NCBI GenBank assembly: GCA_030745955.1
Contig: JASLNQ010000121.1
Location: 1 to 6,726 of the forward strand
Direction: 5' to 3'
Length of the DNA stretch: 6,726 bases
Source of the DNA: Dehalococcoidia bacterium
GTDB lineage: Bacteria > Chloroflexota > Dehalococcoidia > UBA1151 > UBA1328
The notes beneath the pieces were generated by a model. It was given only the letters and a program-made list of their open reading frames with translations, did not search any database and was not told where the DNA came from. Shown here in pieces: positions 1 through 5,542 of the stretch (its first letter is position 1; each line of letters begins with the position of its first letter). The translations under genes were made by a program, and so were the position numbers.

Positions 1-167
1 AAAACCTCGCTCGTCTCCCAGGTCTGGAATTCGTTGTTTGCCAGGCGCACGTGTGGGAAGTGCATCTCGGCGACCATCGCGTCGGCATCCCGATCGTTGA
101 AAGCCTGCGCCCAGCGCCTGAAAGTCGCAATCGCAGCTTCCGAGGCCAGTTCGGTTGGGTTACTCAA
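1..167 (-). CDS. SnoaL/NTF2-like domain protein, N-terminal fragment
   Basis: This is the 5' end of a minus-strand gene that continues beyond the left edge; 55 codons are visible. I chose the TTG start at 165-167 because AGGAG lies six bases upstream of it and no ATG sits nearby in the frame. The translation begins MSNPTELASEAAIATF and continues with RRWAQAFNDRDADAMVAEM and FPHVRLANNEF. An N-terminal helix with a 'W..AFN.RD.DAM' pattern, followed by a strand with a conserved His/Asn stretch, is typical of the cone-shaped SnoaL/NTF2-like fold. Members range from polyketide cyclases and steroid isomerases to many small proteins of unknown function, so no reaction can be assigned. It is divergent from the aldolase gene at 350, with 182 bases between them that could hold promoters for both. 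The fold assignment is inferred from the N-terminal third only. Confidence 0.6.
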   Translation of the reverse strand, partial: MSNPTELASEAAIATFRRWAQAFNDRDADAMVAEMHFPHVRLANNEFQTWETSEV

Positions 168-349
168 GTTCAACTCCTATCGGAATTTTTAGCGGAACAC
201 TGGCTGTTACCGCGTACGCCCCCGGCGGCGGGATGCGGTCGGTTGACGATGGTACTAAGATAGCGCGCCTGCGGCCCGAAATGGCGCAGTAAACGGCAAA
301 ACGGCGGGCAACGACAGCCACGGCGAGAACCAGGACTGAAGTACAAAAA
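168..349. other. Divergent intergenic region, SnoaL-like / aldolase
   Basis: These 182 bases separate two divergently transcribed genes and should contain both promoters. On the minus strand a good Shine-Dalgarno (AGGAG) precedes the TTG start of the left gene. On the plus strand TTGACG at 243-248 resembles a -35 box, but no good -10 hexamer lies 16-18 bases downstream (TAAGAT at 256-261 is far too close). I therefore do not assign a promoter. A minus-strand reading frame at 160-366 crosses this region but overlaps the starts of both real genes and is not supported as a gene. Confidence 0.5.
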
Positions 350-1243
350 ATGGCAAAACGAATCAACAGGGTGATCGAACTTTTCGAAATGGGCGAGCCG
401 GTCTACTACACGGGCACGGGGGAATTGAGCTACGAGGCTGGATTGAAGCAGGCGAGTACATGGGCTGACTTTTTGATCACAGATTTCGAGCACCATGCCT
501 TCGACATCGTTGGGCTAACGGCGTTCATGAAGGGCCTGGCTGACGGTGGTCCCACGAAGGCCGGCCACCGGACACCGGCCGTGATATCGACCCTGCCCTC
601 GAACTGCCGGACGGTCGCTGAAATGCGGGCCAACGCATGGCAAGTGCGACAGGTGCTTTCGGCCGGAGTCCACGGGATTCTCCACACACACGCCCGCCAG
701 GCCGACGCGGTGCGCGCTTTCATTGAGGAGTGTCGCTACCCGTTCCACAAGACGGGTCGCGAGGGCCTGGGCGAGGGTCAACGGGGGGCGGGCGGTCAGC
801 GACAGCCGGCCGAGATCTGGGGTGTTTCTCCGCAGGAATACGTGAAAATTGCCGATCCCTGGCCGCTAAATCCCGACGGCGAGTTGCTACTCGGTCTAAA
901 GCTCGAAAACCAGGAGTCGATGGTTAATGCCGACGCGATTTGCCGGGTGCCGGGCCTGGGATTTGCCGAGTGGGGACCGGGTGACATGGGTATGTCGTTT
1001 GGCAATCCCGACGCCCACGATCCGCCGTACCCGCCGGACATGGACCGCGCCCGCAACCGGGTGAAGGATGCGTGCGATTCGAACGGGTTGAAGTTCCTGT
1101 GCTCGTGGAACGATCCCAGTTTGGACGATGCGGGCAACCTGCAGGAACTAATCGATATGGGCGCTGCGATATTCTCCGGCGGCAGCGAAGAAAGGGCCGC
1201 AATCGGCCGCAAGATGACCAACCGGCAAATGCCCGTCGGGTAG
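350..1243 (+). CDS. HpcH/HpaI aldolase-family protein
   Basis: This 297-residue protein belongs to the HpcH/HpaI aldolase / citrate lyase beta superfamily (metal-dependent TIM barrel). Such enzymes make or cleave 4-hydroxy-2-oxoacids, commonly releasing pyruvate in the cytoplasm. Visible family marks are an early T-D-F-E-H-H motif at residues 44-49 (H48 fits the general-base His), the metal-ligand Glu in LKLEN (E186), and GPGDMGMSFG at 209-218 with metal-ligand D212 (classical form GPxDLSxSxG). A loop at about 130-158, YPF..TGREGLGEGQRG, corresponds to the YPP.G.RG.G loop of HpaI. The protein is longer than the usual 250-260 residues because of this loop and a Pro/Asp-rich insertion after 218. 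The Arg that binds the oxoacid carboxylate in HpcH (about R70, in 'VRP') appears to be replaced in AVISTLP (77-83), so the substrate may differ. The ATG at 350 has only a weak AGGA 14 bases upstream. The gene converges on the E1 beta gene. Family is confident; substrate is unknown. Confidence 0.85.
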   Translation: MAKRINRVIELFEMGEPVYYTGTGELSYEAGLKQASTWADFLITDFEHHAFDIVGLTAFMKGLADGGPTKAGHRTPAVISTLPSNCRTVAEMRANAWQVRQVLSAGVHGILHTHARQADAVRAFIEECRYPFHKTGREGLGEGQRGAGGQRQPAEIWGVSPQEYVKIADPWPLNPDGELLLGLKLENQESMVNADAICRVPGLGFAEWGPGDMGMSFGNPDAHDPPYPPDMDRARNRVKDACDSNGLKFLCSWNDPSLDDAGNLQELIDMGAAIFSGGSEERAAIGRKMTNRQMPVG

Positions 1244-1255
1244 GCAAGTAGCCAG

Positions 1256-1267
1256 GTGGTTAACCAC
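1256..1267. terminator. Perfect palindrome after the aldolase stop, possible weak terminator
   Basis: GTGGTTAACCAC is a perfect 12-base palindrome lying 13 bases after the aldolase stop codon and followed by GTTTTC. As RNA it could form only a four-pair stem with a TTAA loop, which is short for an intrinsic terminator. It could equally be a protein-binding site. A second short stem, CCGC-TGA-GCGG at 1314-1324 followed by TTTG, lies further downstream. Confidence 0.25.
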
Positions 1268-1460
1268 GTTTTCTGCGAGGTCGGTTGGGGAAGACTGGTT
1301 TGGGGTGGTTGAGCCGCTGAGCGGTTTGTGGAGTTTGCAGAAACGGCAGTCAACGCGTCCCGAGCGCAGTCATCGGAGCCGAGGGACCCGGGGTGGGGCG
1401 CGGCTCGCCGGTGGTGGTGTCTACGAAAAGTCGGCCTACGCGCGTCTTGAGGAACCACCC

Positions 1461-1494
1461 ACACCCTAATCCTCTCCCTCGCAGGGAGCAGGGA
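1461..1494. repeat. REP-like hairpin downstream of E1 beta
   Basis: The stretch reads ACACCCTAATCCTCTCCCT, then CGC, then AGGGAGCAGGGA. It contains a perfect six-pair stem CTCCCT/AGGGAG (1474-1479 with 1483-1488) and a CGC loop. This 'ACCCTAACCCTCTCCC...GGGAGAGGG' style resembles a dispersed intergenic palindrome seen at gene ends in many GC-rich bacteria; that resemblance is from memory. It sits about 20 bases beyond the E1 beta stop codon, where such elements often act as mRNA 3'-end stabilisers or terminators. Only one copy is in the window, so repetition cannot be shown here. Confidence 0.4.
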
Positions 1495-1507
1495 TTTGTG
1501 AAGCCGT

Positions 1508-2578
1508 CTAGTCCAGGCCCATGATGTTTCGGACGGTGCCCACAATGTCGTCGGGCTGCGGCATGAAGGCGTTTTCCAGGTCCCGGTTGTAGGGGACCGG
1601 GGCATGGGGAGCCGTCACCCGCTTGACCGGAGCGTCGAGGTGGTCGAAGGCCTTATCGGCGATGACCGCGGCAAACTCGGAAGCCATCGAGGCACGCGGC
1701 GTGTCCTCGTCAACGATTACCACCCGGTTGGTCTTCCGGACCGATTCGAGCAGGATCTCTTCGTCGAACGGCGACAACCACATCATGTCGATCACATCGG
1801 CCTCGATGCCGTTCGCGGCGAGCTTCTCGGCGGCCTGCTGGCACGCGATCGTAGTGTACGACATGCCAACGAGGGTAACGTCGTCGCCACGTCTCATGTA
1901 CCGGCCCTTACCGGGTTCGATCGTGTAATCCTCGTCGGGCACAAACCCGGTCAGGTTGATGAGTTTCTTGTCGTTCACCAGGAACACGGGATCGTCGTCA
2001 CGGATTGCGGCGGCGAGCAGTCCTTTCACCGAGTAGGGATCGGACGGCACTGCCACTTTCAAACCCGGAATATGCGCCAACATCGAATAGAAACTCTCCG
2101 AGTGCTGGGCAGCGTGGCCCGTTCCGGCGCCGGACCGCGCAAACAGCGTGAGCGGGACCCGGGTCTGGCCGCCAAACATGTAACGACTCTTGGCGGCGTT
2201 AGATAGAAGCTGGTCGAATGCGACTGTCACGAAGTCGAAATACATCAGGTCGACAACGGGCCGGAGGCCGGTCAGTGCGGCGCCAACTGCGGCGCCAACG
2301 AACCCAGCTTCGGAGATCGGTGCATCCCGGATCCGGTCCGGGCCGAATTCCTGCACCAGTCCCTTCGTTGCGGCGAACGGACCGCCCCATGCATCGAGCG
2401 GTTCTTTGGTGTCACGGTCAAATCCACCGGAGATGTCCTCGCCCACGAGGAATACATCTTCGTCACGGCGCATCTCGGCCTGGATCGTGTCCCTAAAAAC
2501 GTCGCGGAAGCGCTTTTCTTCTCCGGCTACGCCCTCATATCCGGGTCCGAGCGGGTTGCTTGATTGCTGTGTCGTCAT
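1508..2578 (-). CDS. 2-oxoacid dehydrogenase E1 component, beta subunit
   Basis: This 356-residue protein is the beta chain of a thiamine-diphosphate E1 (pyruvate, acetoin or branched-chain type). With the alpha chain it would form the alpha2-beta2 heterotetramer that decarboxylates a 2-oxoacid and passes the acyl group to the lipoyl arm of an E2. Visible marks are the N-terminal pyrimidine-binding domain with VFLVGEDI (42-49) and RIRDAPISEAGFVGAAVG, where E90 is the invariant Glu that activates the ThDP aminopyrimidine. H159 in GHAAQHSESFY lies in the 'AQHS' segment typical of the family. The C-terminal transketolase domain shows VIVDEDTP (287-294) and PHAPVPYN (324-331). The N-terminal tail of about 20 residues is slightly extended. 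The start has only a weak purine-rich site (AAAGAAACAG). It follows E1 alpha after 58 bases, so translation is probably from the same transcript. Whether the substrate is pyruvate, acetoin or another 2-oxoacid cannot be decided from sequence alone. Confidence 0.93.
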   Translation of the reverse strand: MTTQQSSNPLGPGYEGVAGEEKRFRDVFRDTIQAEMRRDEDVFLVGEDISGGFDRDTKEPLDAWGGPFAATKGLVQEFGPDRIRDAPISEAGFVGAAVGAALTGLRPVVDLMYFDFVTVAFDQLLSNAAKSRYMFGGQTRVPLTLFARSGAGTGHAAQHSESFYSMLAHIPGLKVAVPSDPYSVKGLLAAAIRDDDPVFLVNDKKLINLTGFVPDEDYTIEPGKGRYMRRGDDVTLVGMSYTTIACQQAAEKLAANGIEADVIDMMWLSPFDEEILLESVRKTNRVVIVDEDTPRASMASEFAAVIADKAFDHLDAPVKRVTAPHAPVPYNRDLENAFMPQPDDIVGTVRNIMGLD

Positions 2579-2636
2579 TTCTGTTTCTTTGGTTTGTGAT
2601 TTGTCGGGTACCGGTCAGTCACCGGTCCCGGTGTGC

Positions 2637-3635
2637 TTATCGGAGGCCCTGGATCGGGTTTGAGTAGTCGACGTACACGTCGGTGTAGAGCGACTCGATT
2701 TCCGGCATCGGGCTGTCCAACGCGAACTCCACGGCATCCAGCATCTCCTGCTCGACCATGTCGCGTATACCCTCGAGCTCCTCGGCCGTCATCAGCTTCT
2801 GCTCGGTCACCTGCTTTTCAAAACTCGGTAGCGGGTCGCGCTCCTTGAAATGCGCTTCCTCGTCAGGCTTCCTGTACTTCGAAGGGTCATCGGCGTGGAA
2901 GTGACCGTGGTACCGGTACGTCTTCAACTCGAGGAACGTCGGCCCATCTCCCGCCCGCGCCCTCGCGATGGCCTCGCCCGCAGCGTCGTAAACCGCGAAC
3001 ACATTCATGCCATCGACCACCACGCCCGGTATCCCGTAACCCTCTGCGCGCGAAGCGATATCGTCCGCCGATACCGAGTACCAGGCGGGTGTCGCCTCGG
3101 CGTAGCCGTTGTTCTCGCAAACGAAAACCACCGGCAACTTCCATACCGAGGCCAGGTTTAGCGATTCGTGGAGCACGCCCTGCGAAGACGCCCCGTCGCC
3201 GAAGAACGAAACTCCCACCGACTCGCTCTCGATTCCCTTGTACTTCGCCGTGAGCGCAGCGCCGACCGCCAGTGGTATAGAGGCGCCAACGATGCCGTTC
3301 GCCCCGAGCATCCCCTTCGAGAAGTCGGAAATATGCATCGACCCCCCCTTGCCCCCACACTGGCCCGTGGCTTTGCCCATGATCTCGGCCATCATCGCGC
3401 TCGTATCGAGCCCCTTCGCGATGCAGTGCCCGTGACCGCGGTGTGTCGAACCGATCCAGTCCTTGTCAGTTAGGTGGGCGCAGATCCCGACCGGGCCCGC
3501 TTCCTGGCCGTCCGAGGTGTGAGCCACGCCCATCGAGTTGCCTTTAACCGTCTGCTCAAGCATCGTCTCCTCGAAGCGGCGGATCCGGTACATCGTTGTG
3601 TACATCCACTCCAGCTTCTCTTTGGAGATATCCAT
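2637..3635 (-). CDS. 2-oxoacid dehydrogenase E1 component, alpha subunit
   Basis: This 332-residue protein is the alpha chain of the ThDP-dependent E1, the partner of the beta subunit encoded just downstream. The ThDP/Mg binding motif is complete: GDG at 146-148 (FFGDGASSQG) through ENN at 174-176, about 28 residues later as expected. STHRGHGH (63-70) is the cofactor-contacting HRGHG segment. The phosphorylation-loop region TYRYHGHFHADDP (239-251) keeps the catalytic H245 but has Phe where mammalian PDH carries its regulated Ser. KGGSMH (96-101) and GANGIVGASIPLAVGAAL (111-128) are typical of pyruvate and acetoin E1 alpha chains. The length matches bacterial acetoin/pyruvate E1 alpha (about 320-340). 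The ATG at 3633-3635 has a strong GGAGG nine bases upstream. A perfect palindrome lies immediately beyond that site, suggesting a regulated start. No E2 or E3 gene is linked in the window. Confidence 0.94.
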   Translation of the reverse strand: MDISKEKLEWMYTTMYRIRRFEETMLEQTVKGNSMGVAHTSDGQEAGPVGICAHLTDKDWIGSTHRGHGHCIAKGLDTSAMMAEIMGKATGQCGGKGGSMHISDFSKGMLGANGIVGASIPLAVGAALTAKYKGIESESVGVSFFGDGASSQGVLHESLNLASVWKLPVVFVCENNGYAEATPAWYSVSADDIASRAEGYGIPGVVVDGMNVFAVYDAAGEAIARARAGDGPTFLELKTYRYHGHFHADDPSKYRKPDEEAHFKERDPLPSFEKQVTEQKLMTAEELEGIRDMVEQEMLDAVEFALDSPMPEIESLYTDVYVDYSNPIQGLR

Positions 3636-3644
3636 CTTTTAGTG

Positions 3645-3649
3645 CCTCC
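3645..3649 (-). promoter_or_regulatory. Ribosome binding site of E1 alpha
   Basis: On the minus strand GGAGG lies nine bases before the ATG of E1 alpha. It is the strongest Shine-Dalgarno in the minus-strand cluster and fixes the start. The palindrome at 3651-3665 ends one base upstream of it, so a structure or bound protein there could influence ribosome access. Confidence 0.7.
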
Positions 3650-3650
3650 G

Positions 3651-3665
3651 GGTGCTCTGAGCACC
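3651..3665. promoter_or_regulatory. Perfect palindrome next to the E1 alpha ribosome binding site
   Basis: GGTGCTC-T-GAGCACC is a perfect seven-base inverted repeat around one central base. It lies in the leader of the E1 alpha gene, one base upstream of its Shine-Dalgarno. A dyad of this size and symmetry is typical of an operator for a dimeric repressor (for example GntR or LysR class regulators); this is inference. In RNA the loop would be too tight without losing inner pairs, so a DNA-binding role is somewhat more likely than a hairpin. No regulator gene is in the window. Confidence 0.4.
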
Positions 3666-3722
3666 GTCACTCCCGGCCTGCAGGGCAGGTACCGGAGAAT
3701 ATTTCGAGATCAGTTCGACTTT

Positions 3723-3759
3723 CGGTCGCGGCACCGTTTTTAGCACCAGTTTGCGACCG
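3723..3759. repeat. Spaced inverted repeat in the E1 alpha leader
   Basis: CGGTCGC at 3723-3729 is the exact reverse complement of GCGACCG at 3753-3759, with 23 bases between. The interior contains GCACC twice (3731-3735 and 3743-3747), the same pentamer found in the palindrome at 3651-3665. The arrangement could be a large-loop hairpin or a composite binding site upstream of E1 alpha. There is no T-run after it in either direction, so it is not a convincing terminator for the TrpB2-like gene. Confidence 0.3.
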
Positions 3760-3827
3760 CGCTATCGAGGGCCGACAGAACGACAGAGAAACTTTAGCAT
3801 CGGTGGAGGGGGTCTGCGGGTGGTGGG

Positions 3828-5192
3828 TTAGCCCCTGCCGATGAATCTACCGAGTGAGCTCTTGAGTGAGGTTTCTTCGGGTTTTTCATCGTGGAGCAGG
3901 CCATCGAGTAGCGAGTCGTAAGGGGTCGACTCGGTGCTGACCGCCGGTGTGACCGTGAACAGGAGCGTGTCAGCCGAACCGGTCTCCTTACACCGCATTG
4001 CCTGTTCGATCACCTCTTTCACCGTGTACATAGCGTGGGGTGAAAGCACGATCCCCTCCGCTCGTGTGAACATCAGGCCGGCGCTGTACGACTCGACCTG
4101 GCCGTGGGCAACGGCCGTGACGTGTTTTTCGCGGTACAGCGCAGAAACGATTGGGGCTACGCCGTGGTAGCGCATGGCACCGGCGAGCACTCCGGGCGGT
4201 GAGTACTCACGCCCCAGTGTGTACATCGGAACCTGTGGCATGAGGCCGGCAGAGTCGGCTGACTCTTCGGCGTACACCCCGCGGGTGAGGCTCGGGGTCG
4301 ACGCTTCTTCAACTGCGACGAACCGCGTGTCCCTGCCCTGTATCCGGGCCGGTACGAACGGAGCGATCAGTCCACCAAAGTGCGAACCAGCCCCGATCGA
4401 GCCGATCACGTAGTCGGGCGCTTCGTCCACAGCCGCAAGCTGCCGCTGTGCCTCGAGCCCGACGATCGTCTGGTGGATCAGCGTATTGCCCATGAGAGTC
4501 GGGATCGCGAACTTGACCTCCGGATTGCGGGTCGCTTCCTCGTAGGCCTCGGCGAGCGCTGTGGCTATCGACCCGGAGTCCGGACCCTGCTTGCCGTGCT
4601 GGAGCTTTCCGACGCGGGTGTTTTGCGAAGGGCTTGCCTGGACATCGACGCCCCAAACACGGCCAAACGCGTCGCCCCATGCAAGGTCGGAGCCGGGTTT
4701 GCGCACGCTGTAGACACGGCTCGTGAGCCCAAACATGGCGGCCGCGTGGCCGATTGCGCTGATCCAGACCCCCCCGGAGCCACCGGTCACTATCCCGTTG
4801 GCACCCGACTGCTTCGTGAAGAACGCCTGCGGGACTGCGGTGTTCGATTCGTACGAGCCGCTCGGGCTGCCTCCCTCGACCTTGTAATAAAGCCGGGCAG
4901 GAGTTCCGAGTTCGCGTTCGAGCGCGGCTGCCCGGAACATGGGAGTCGGACGCCAGTGCTGGTATGCCGAGCGGACTTCCTTCGGAATGTTGAACGTGCG
5001 GCTTTTTGCGTTAAGTTCGTGTTCGATGATCTGGCGTGGGAACAGGGGTCCGAGTTCGCGAGCGGTGATCGGAAATCCCGATGGTGACATCATCGGCGGG
5101 ACGCGGAACGGCAGGTCGGACTCAACGTTGTACCAGCGCGCCGGCATCTCGCGCGGAGTTAGCGAAATTCGATTGCCAGTGATCGTCGCCAT
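3828..5192 (-). CDS. TrpB2-like fold-type II PLP-enzyme homologue lacking the PLP lysine
   Basis: This 454-residue protein matches the TrpB2 (tryptophan synthase beta-like) family nearly end to end. Matching segments are RWYNVESDLPFRVPP (19-33), LGPLFPRQII (47-56), WRPTPMFRA (80-88), ARLYYKVEGGSPSGS (99-113), NTAVPQAFF (117-125), HQTIVGLEA (240-248), TLTRG-like SLTRG (301-305), YTLGREYSPP (324-333), RYHGVAPIVS (341-350) and TRAEGIV (376-382). TrpB2 enzymes bind PLP and normally join indole and serine (or phosphoserine). Here the Schiff-base Lys of the family's S-H-K-P-N-T motif is Glu (S-Y-E-S-N-T, E115, codon GAA at 4848-4850). The Glu of ETGAGQ aligns with G137, the GGGSN phosphate loop is GAGSH (267-271), and the C-terminal SGHG aligns with TPAV (415-418). 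It should therefore not act as an ordinary PLP enzyme. The start at 5190-5192 is chosen for AAGG just upstream and because homology begins there; an ATG at 5306 would add 38 unrelated residues. A tail of about 20 charged residues ends the protein. It precedes E1 alpha by 192 bases on the same strand. Confidence 0.88.
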   Translation of the reverse strand: MATITGNRISLTPREMPARWYNVESDLPFRVPPMMSPSGFPITARELGPLFPRQIIEHELNAKSRTFNIPKEVRSAYQHWRPTPMFRAAALERELGTPARLYYKVEGGSPSGSYESNTAVPQAFFTKQSGANGIVTGGSGGVWISAIGHAAAMFGLTSRVYSVRKPGSDLAWGDAFGRVWGVDVQASPSQNTRVGKLQHGKQGPDSGSIATALAEAYEEATRNPEVKFAIPTLMGNTLIHQTIVGLEAQRQLAAVDEAPDYVIGSIGAGSHFGGLIAPFVPARIQGRDTRFVAVEEASTPSLTRGVYAEESADSAGLMPQVPMYTLGREYSPPGVLAGAMRYHGVAPIVSALYREKHVTAVAHGQVESYSAGLMFTRAEGIVLSPHAMYTVKEVIEQAMRCKETGSADTLLFTVTPAVSTESTPYDSLLDGLLHDEKPEETSLKSSLGRFIGRG

Positions 5193-5542
5193 TCGCCTTT
5201 TCTTCCCCGGTTGAATGCCCTGTAATCCCGATACCCAGCACACGGAGGGGTGAGTAGTGGAGAAAATCGTGCAAATCTTCGCCGAGTCCACCTGTACCGG
5301 CCACACGGTAACTGAGCATTGGTCACGCAGGGTATAGCGTGCCCAGTGTCGGGAGCAGATTCAAACTGGCCGCCGGAGCCTGCGCGATTTTTCCCAGCTT
5401 TTCGCCCGCTGACGAGGTTAGTTGGCCCAGTTGTGATCGAATATAAAAAAAGATTCTGGGCGACAGTACAATCCGGGCCTAAACGACAAGTATTCAGACC
5501 GTGATGCTTGGGACCGCAAGCCGAATTCTTAGCGTGAGAAAA
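5193..5542. other. Divergent intergenic region, TrpB2-like / lipoprotein
   Basis: About 350 bases separate the TrpB2-like gene (minus) from the lipoprotein gene (plus). Short reading frames in it have no family resemblance and I call no gene. Both promoters should be here. The right part has a striking AT-rich patch (ATATAAAAAAAGATT, 5441-5455) in otherwise GC-rich DNA. The minus-strand leader just before the TrpB2-like start is purine-rich (GGGGAAGAAAAGG), covering its ribosome binding site. Confidence 0.5.
5418..5472 (+). promoter_or_regulatory. Candidate promoter region of the lipoprotein gene
   Basis: Two -10-like hexamers, TATAAA (5442-5447) and TACAAT (5467-5472), lie 70-100 bases upstream of the lipoprotein start in an AT-rich patch. 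No well-spaced TTGACA-like -35 accompanies either: TTGGCC at 5422-5427 is 14 bases from the first. The call rests on base composition and position only. Confidence 0.2.

Larger units (their letters stand above)
1244..1507. other. Convergent intergenic spacer
   Basis: These 264 bases lie between the stop codons of the convergent aldolase and E1 beta genes. They hold no convincing gene; the long minus-strand reading frame across them starts inside E1 beta and runs antisense into the aldolase. They contain three small inverted repeats: GTGGTTAACCAC at 1256-1267, CCGCTGAGCGG at 1314-1324, and a REP-like hairpin at 1474-1488. None has a long T-run, so a classical intrinsic terminator is not clear in either direction. 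Confidence 0.6.

Noticed and set aside
243..261. TTGACG plus TAAGAT as an aldolase promoter
   Set aside because: The hexamers are only seven bases apart, which is incompatible with a sigma70 promoter.
160..366. Minus-strand frame with a hydrophobic N-terminus, possibly a small exported protein
   Set aside because: It overlaps the aldolase start on the opposite strand and the SnoaL-like start in another frame, and has no good ribosome binding site. The hydrophobic stretch is probably chance.
796..1605. Long minus-strand open frame (269 codons) across the aldolase and the convergent spacer
   Set aside because: It lies antisense to the well-supported aldolase and overlaps the E1 beta end; its translation is Ser/Pro/Arg-rich with no family features, as expected for a shadow frame in GC-rich DNA.
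1604..2206. Plus-strand open frame of 200 codons
   Set aside because: It is antisense to E1 beta, whose protein matches its family throughout.
4842..4859. A sequencing error explaining the missing TrpB2 lysine
   Set aside because: The frame is intact, the neighbouring His is also changed, and three other cofactor loops differ as well, so one miscalled base cannot explain it.
4380..5087. Plus-strand open frame of 235 codons
   Set aside because: It is antisense to the TrpB2-like gene and shows no recognisable protein character.
5193..5306. N-terminal extension of the TrpB2-like protein from an ATG at 5306
   Set aside because: The extra 38 residues have no TrpB2 resemblance, while the ATG at 5192 has a purine-rich site and precedes the first family-like residues.
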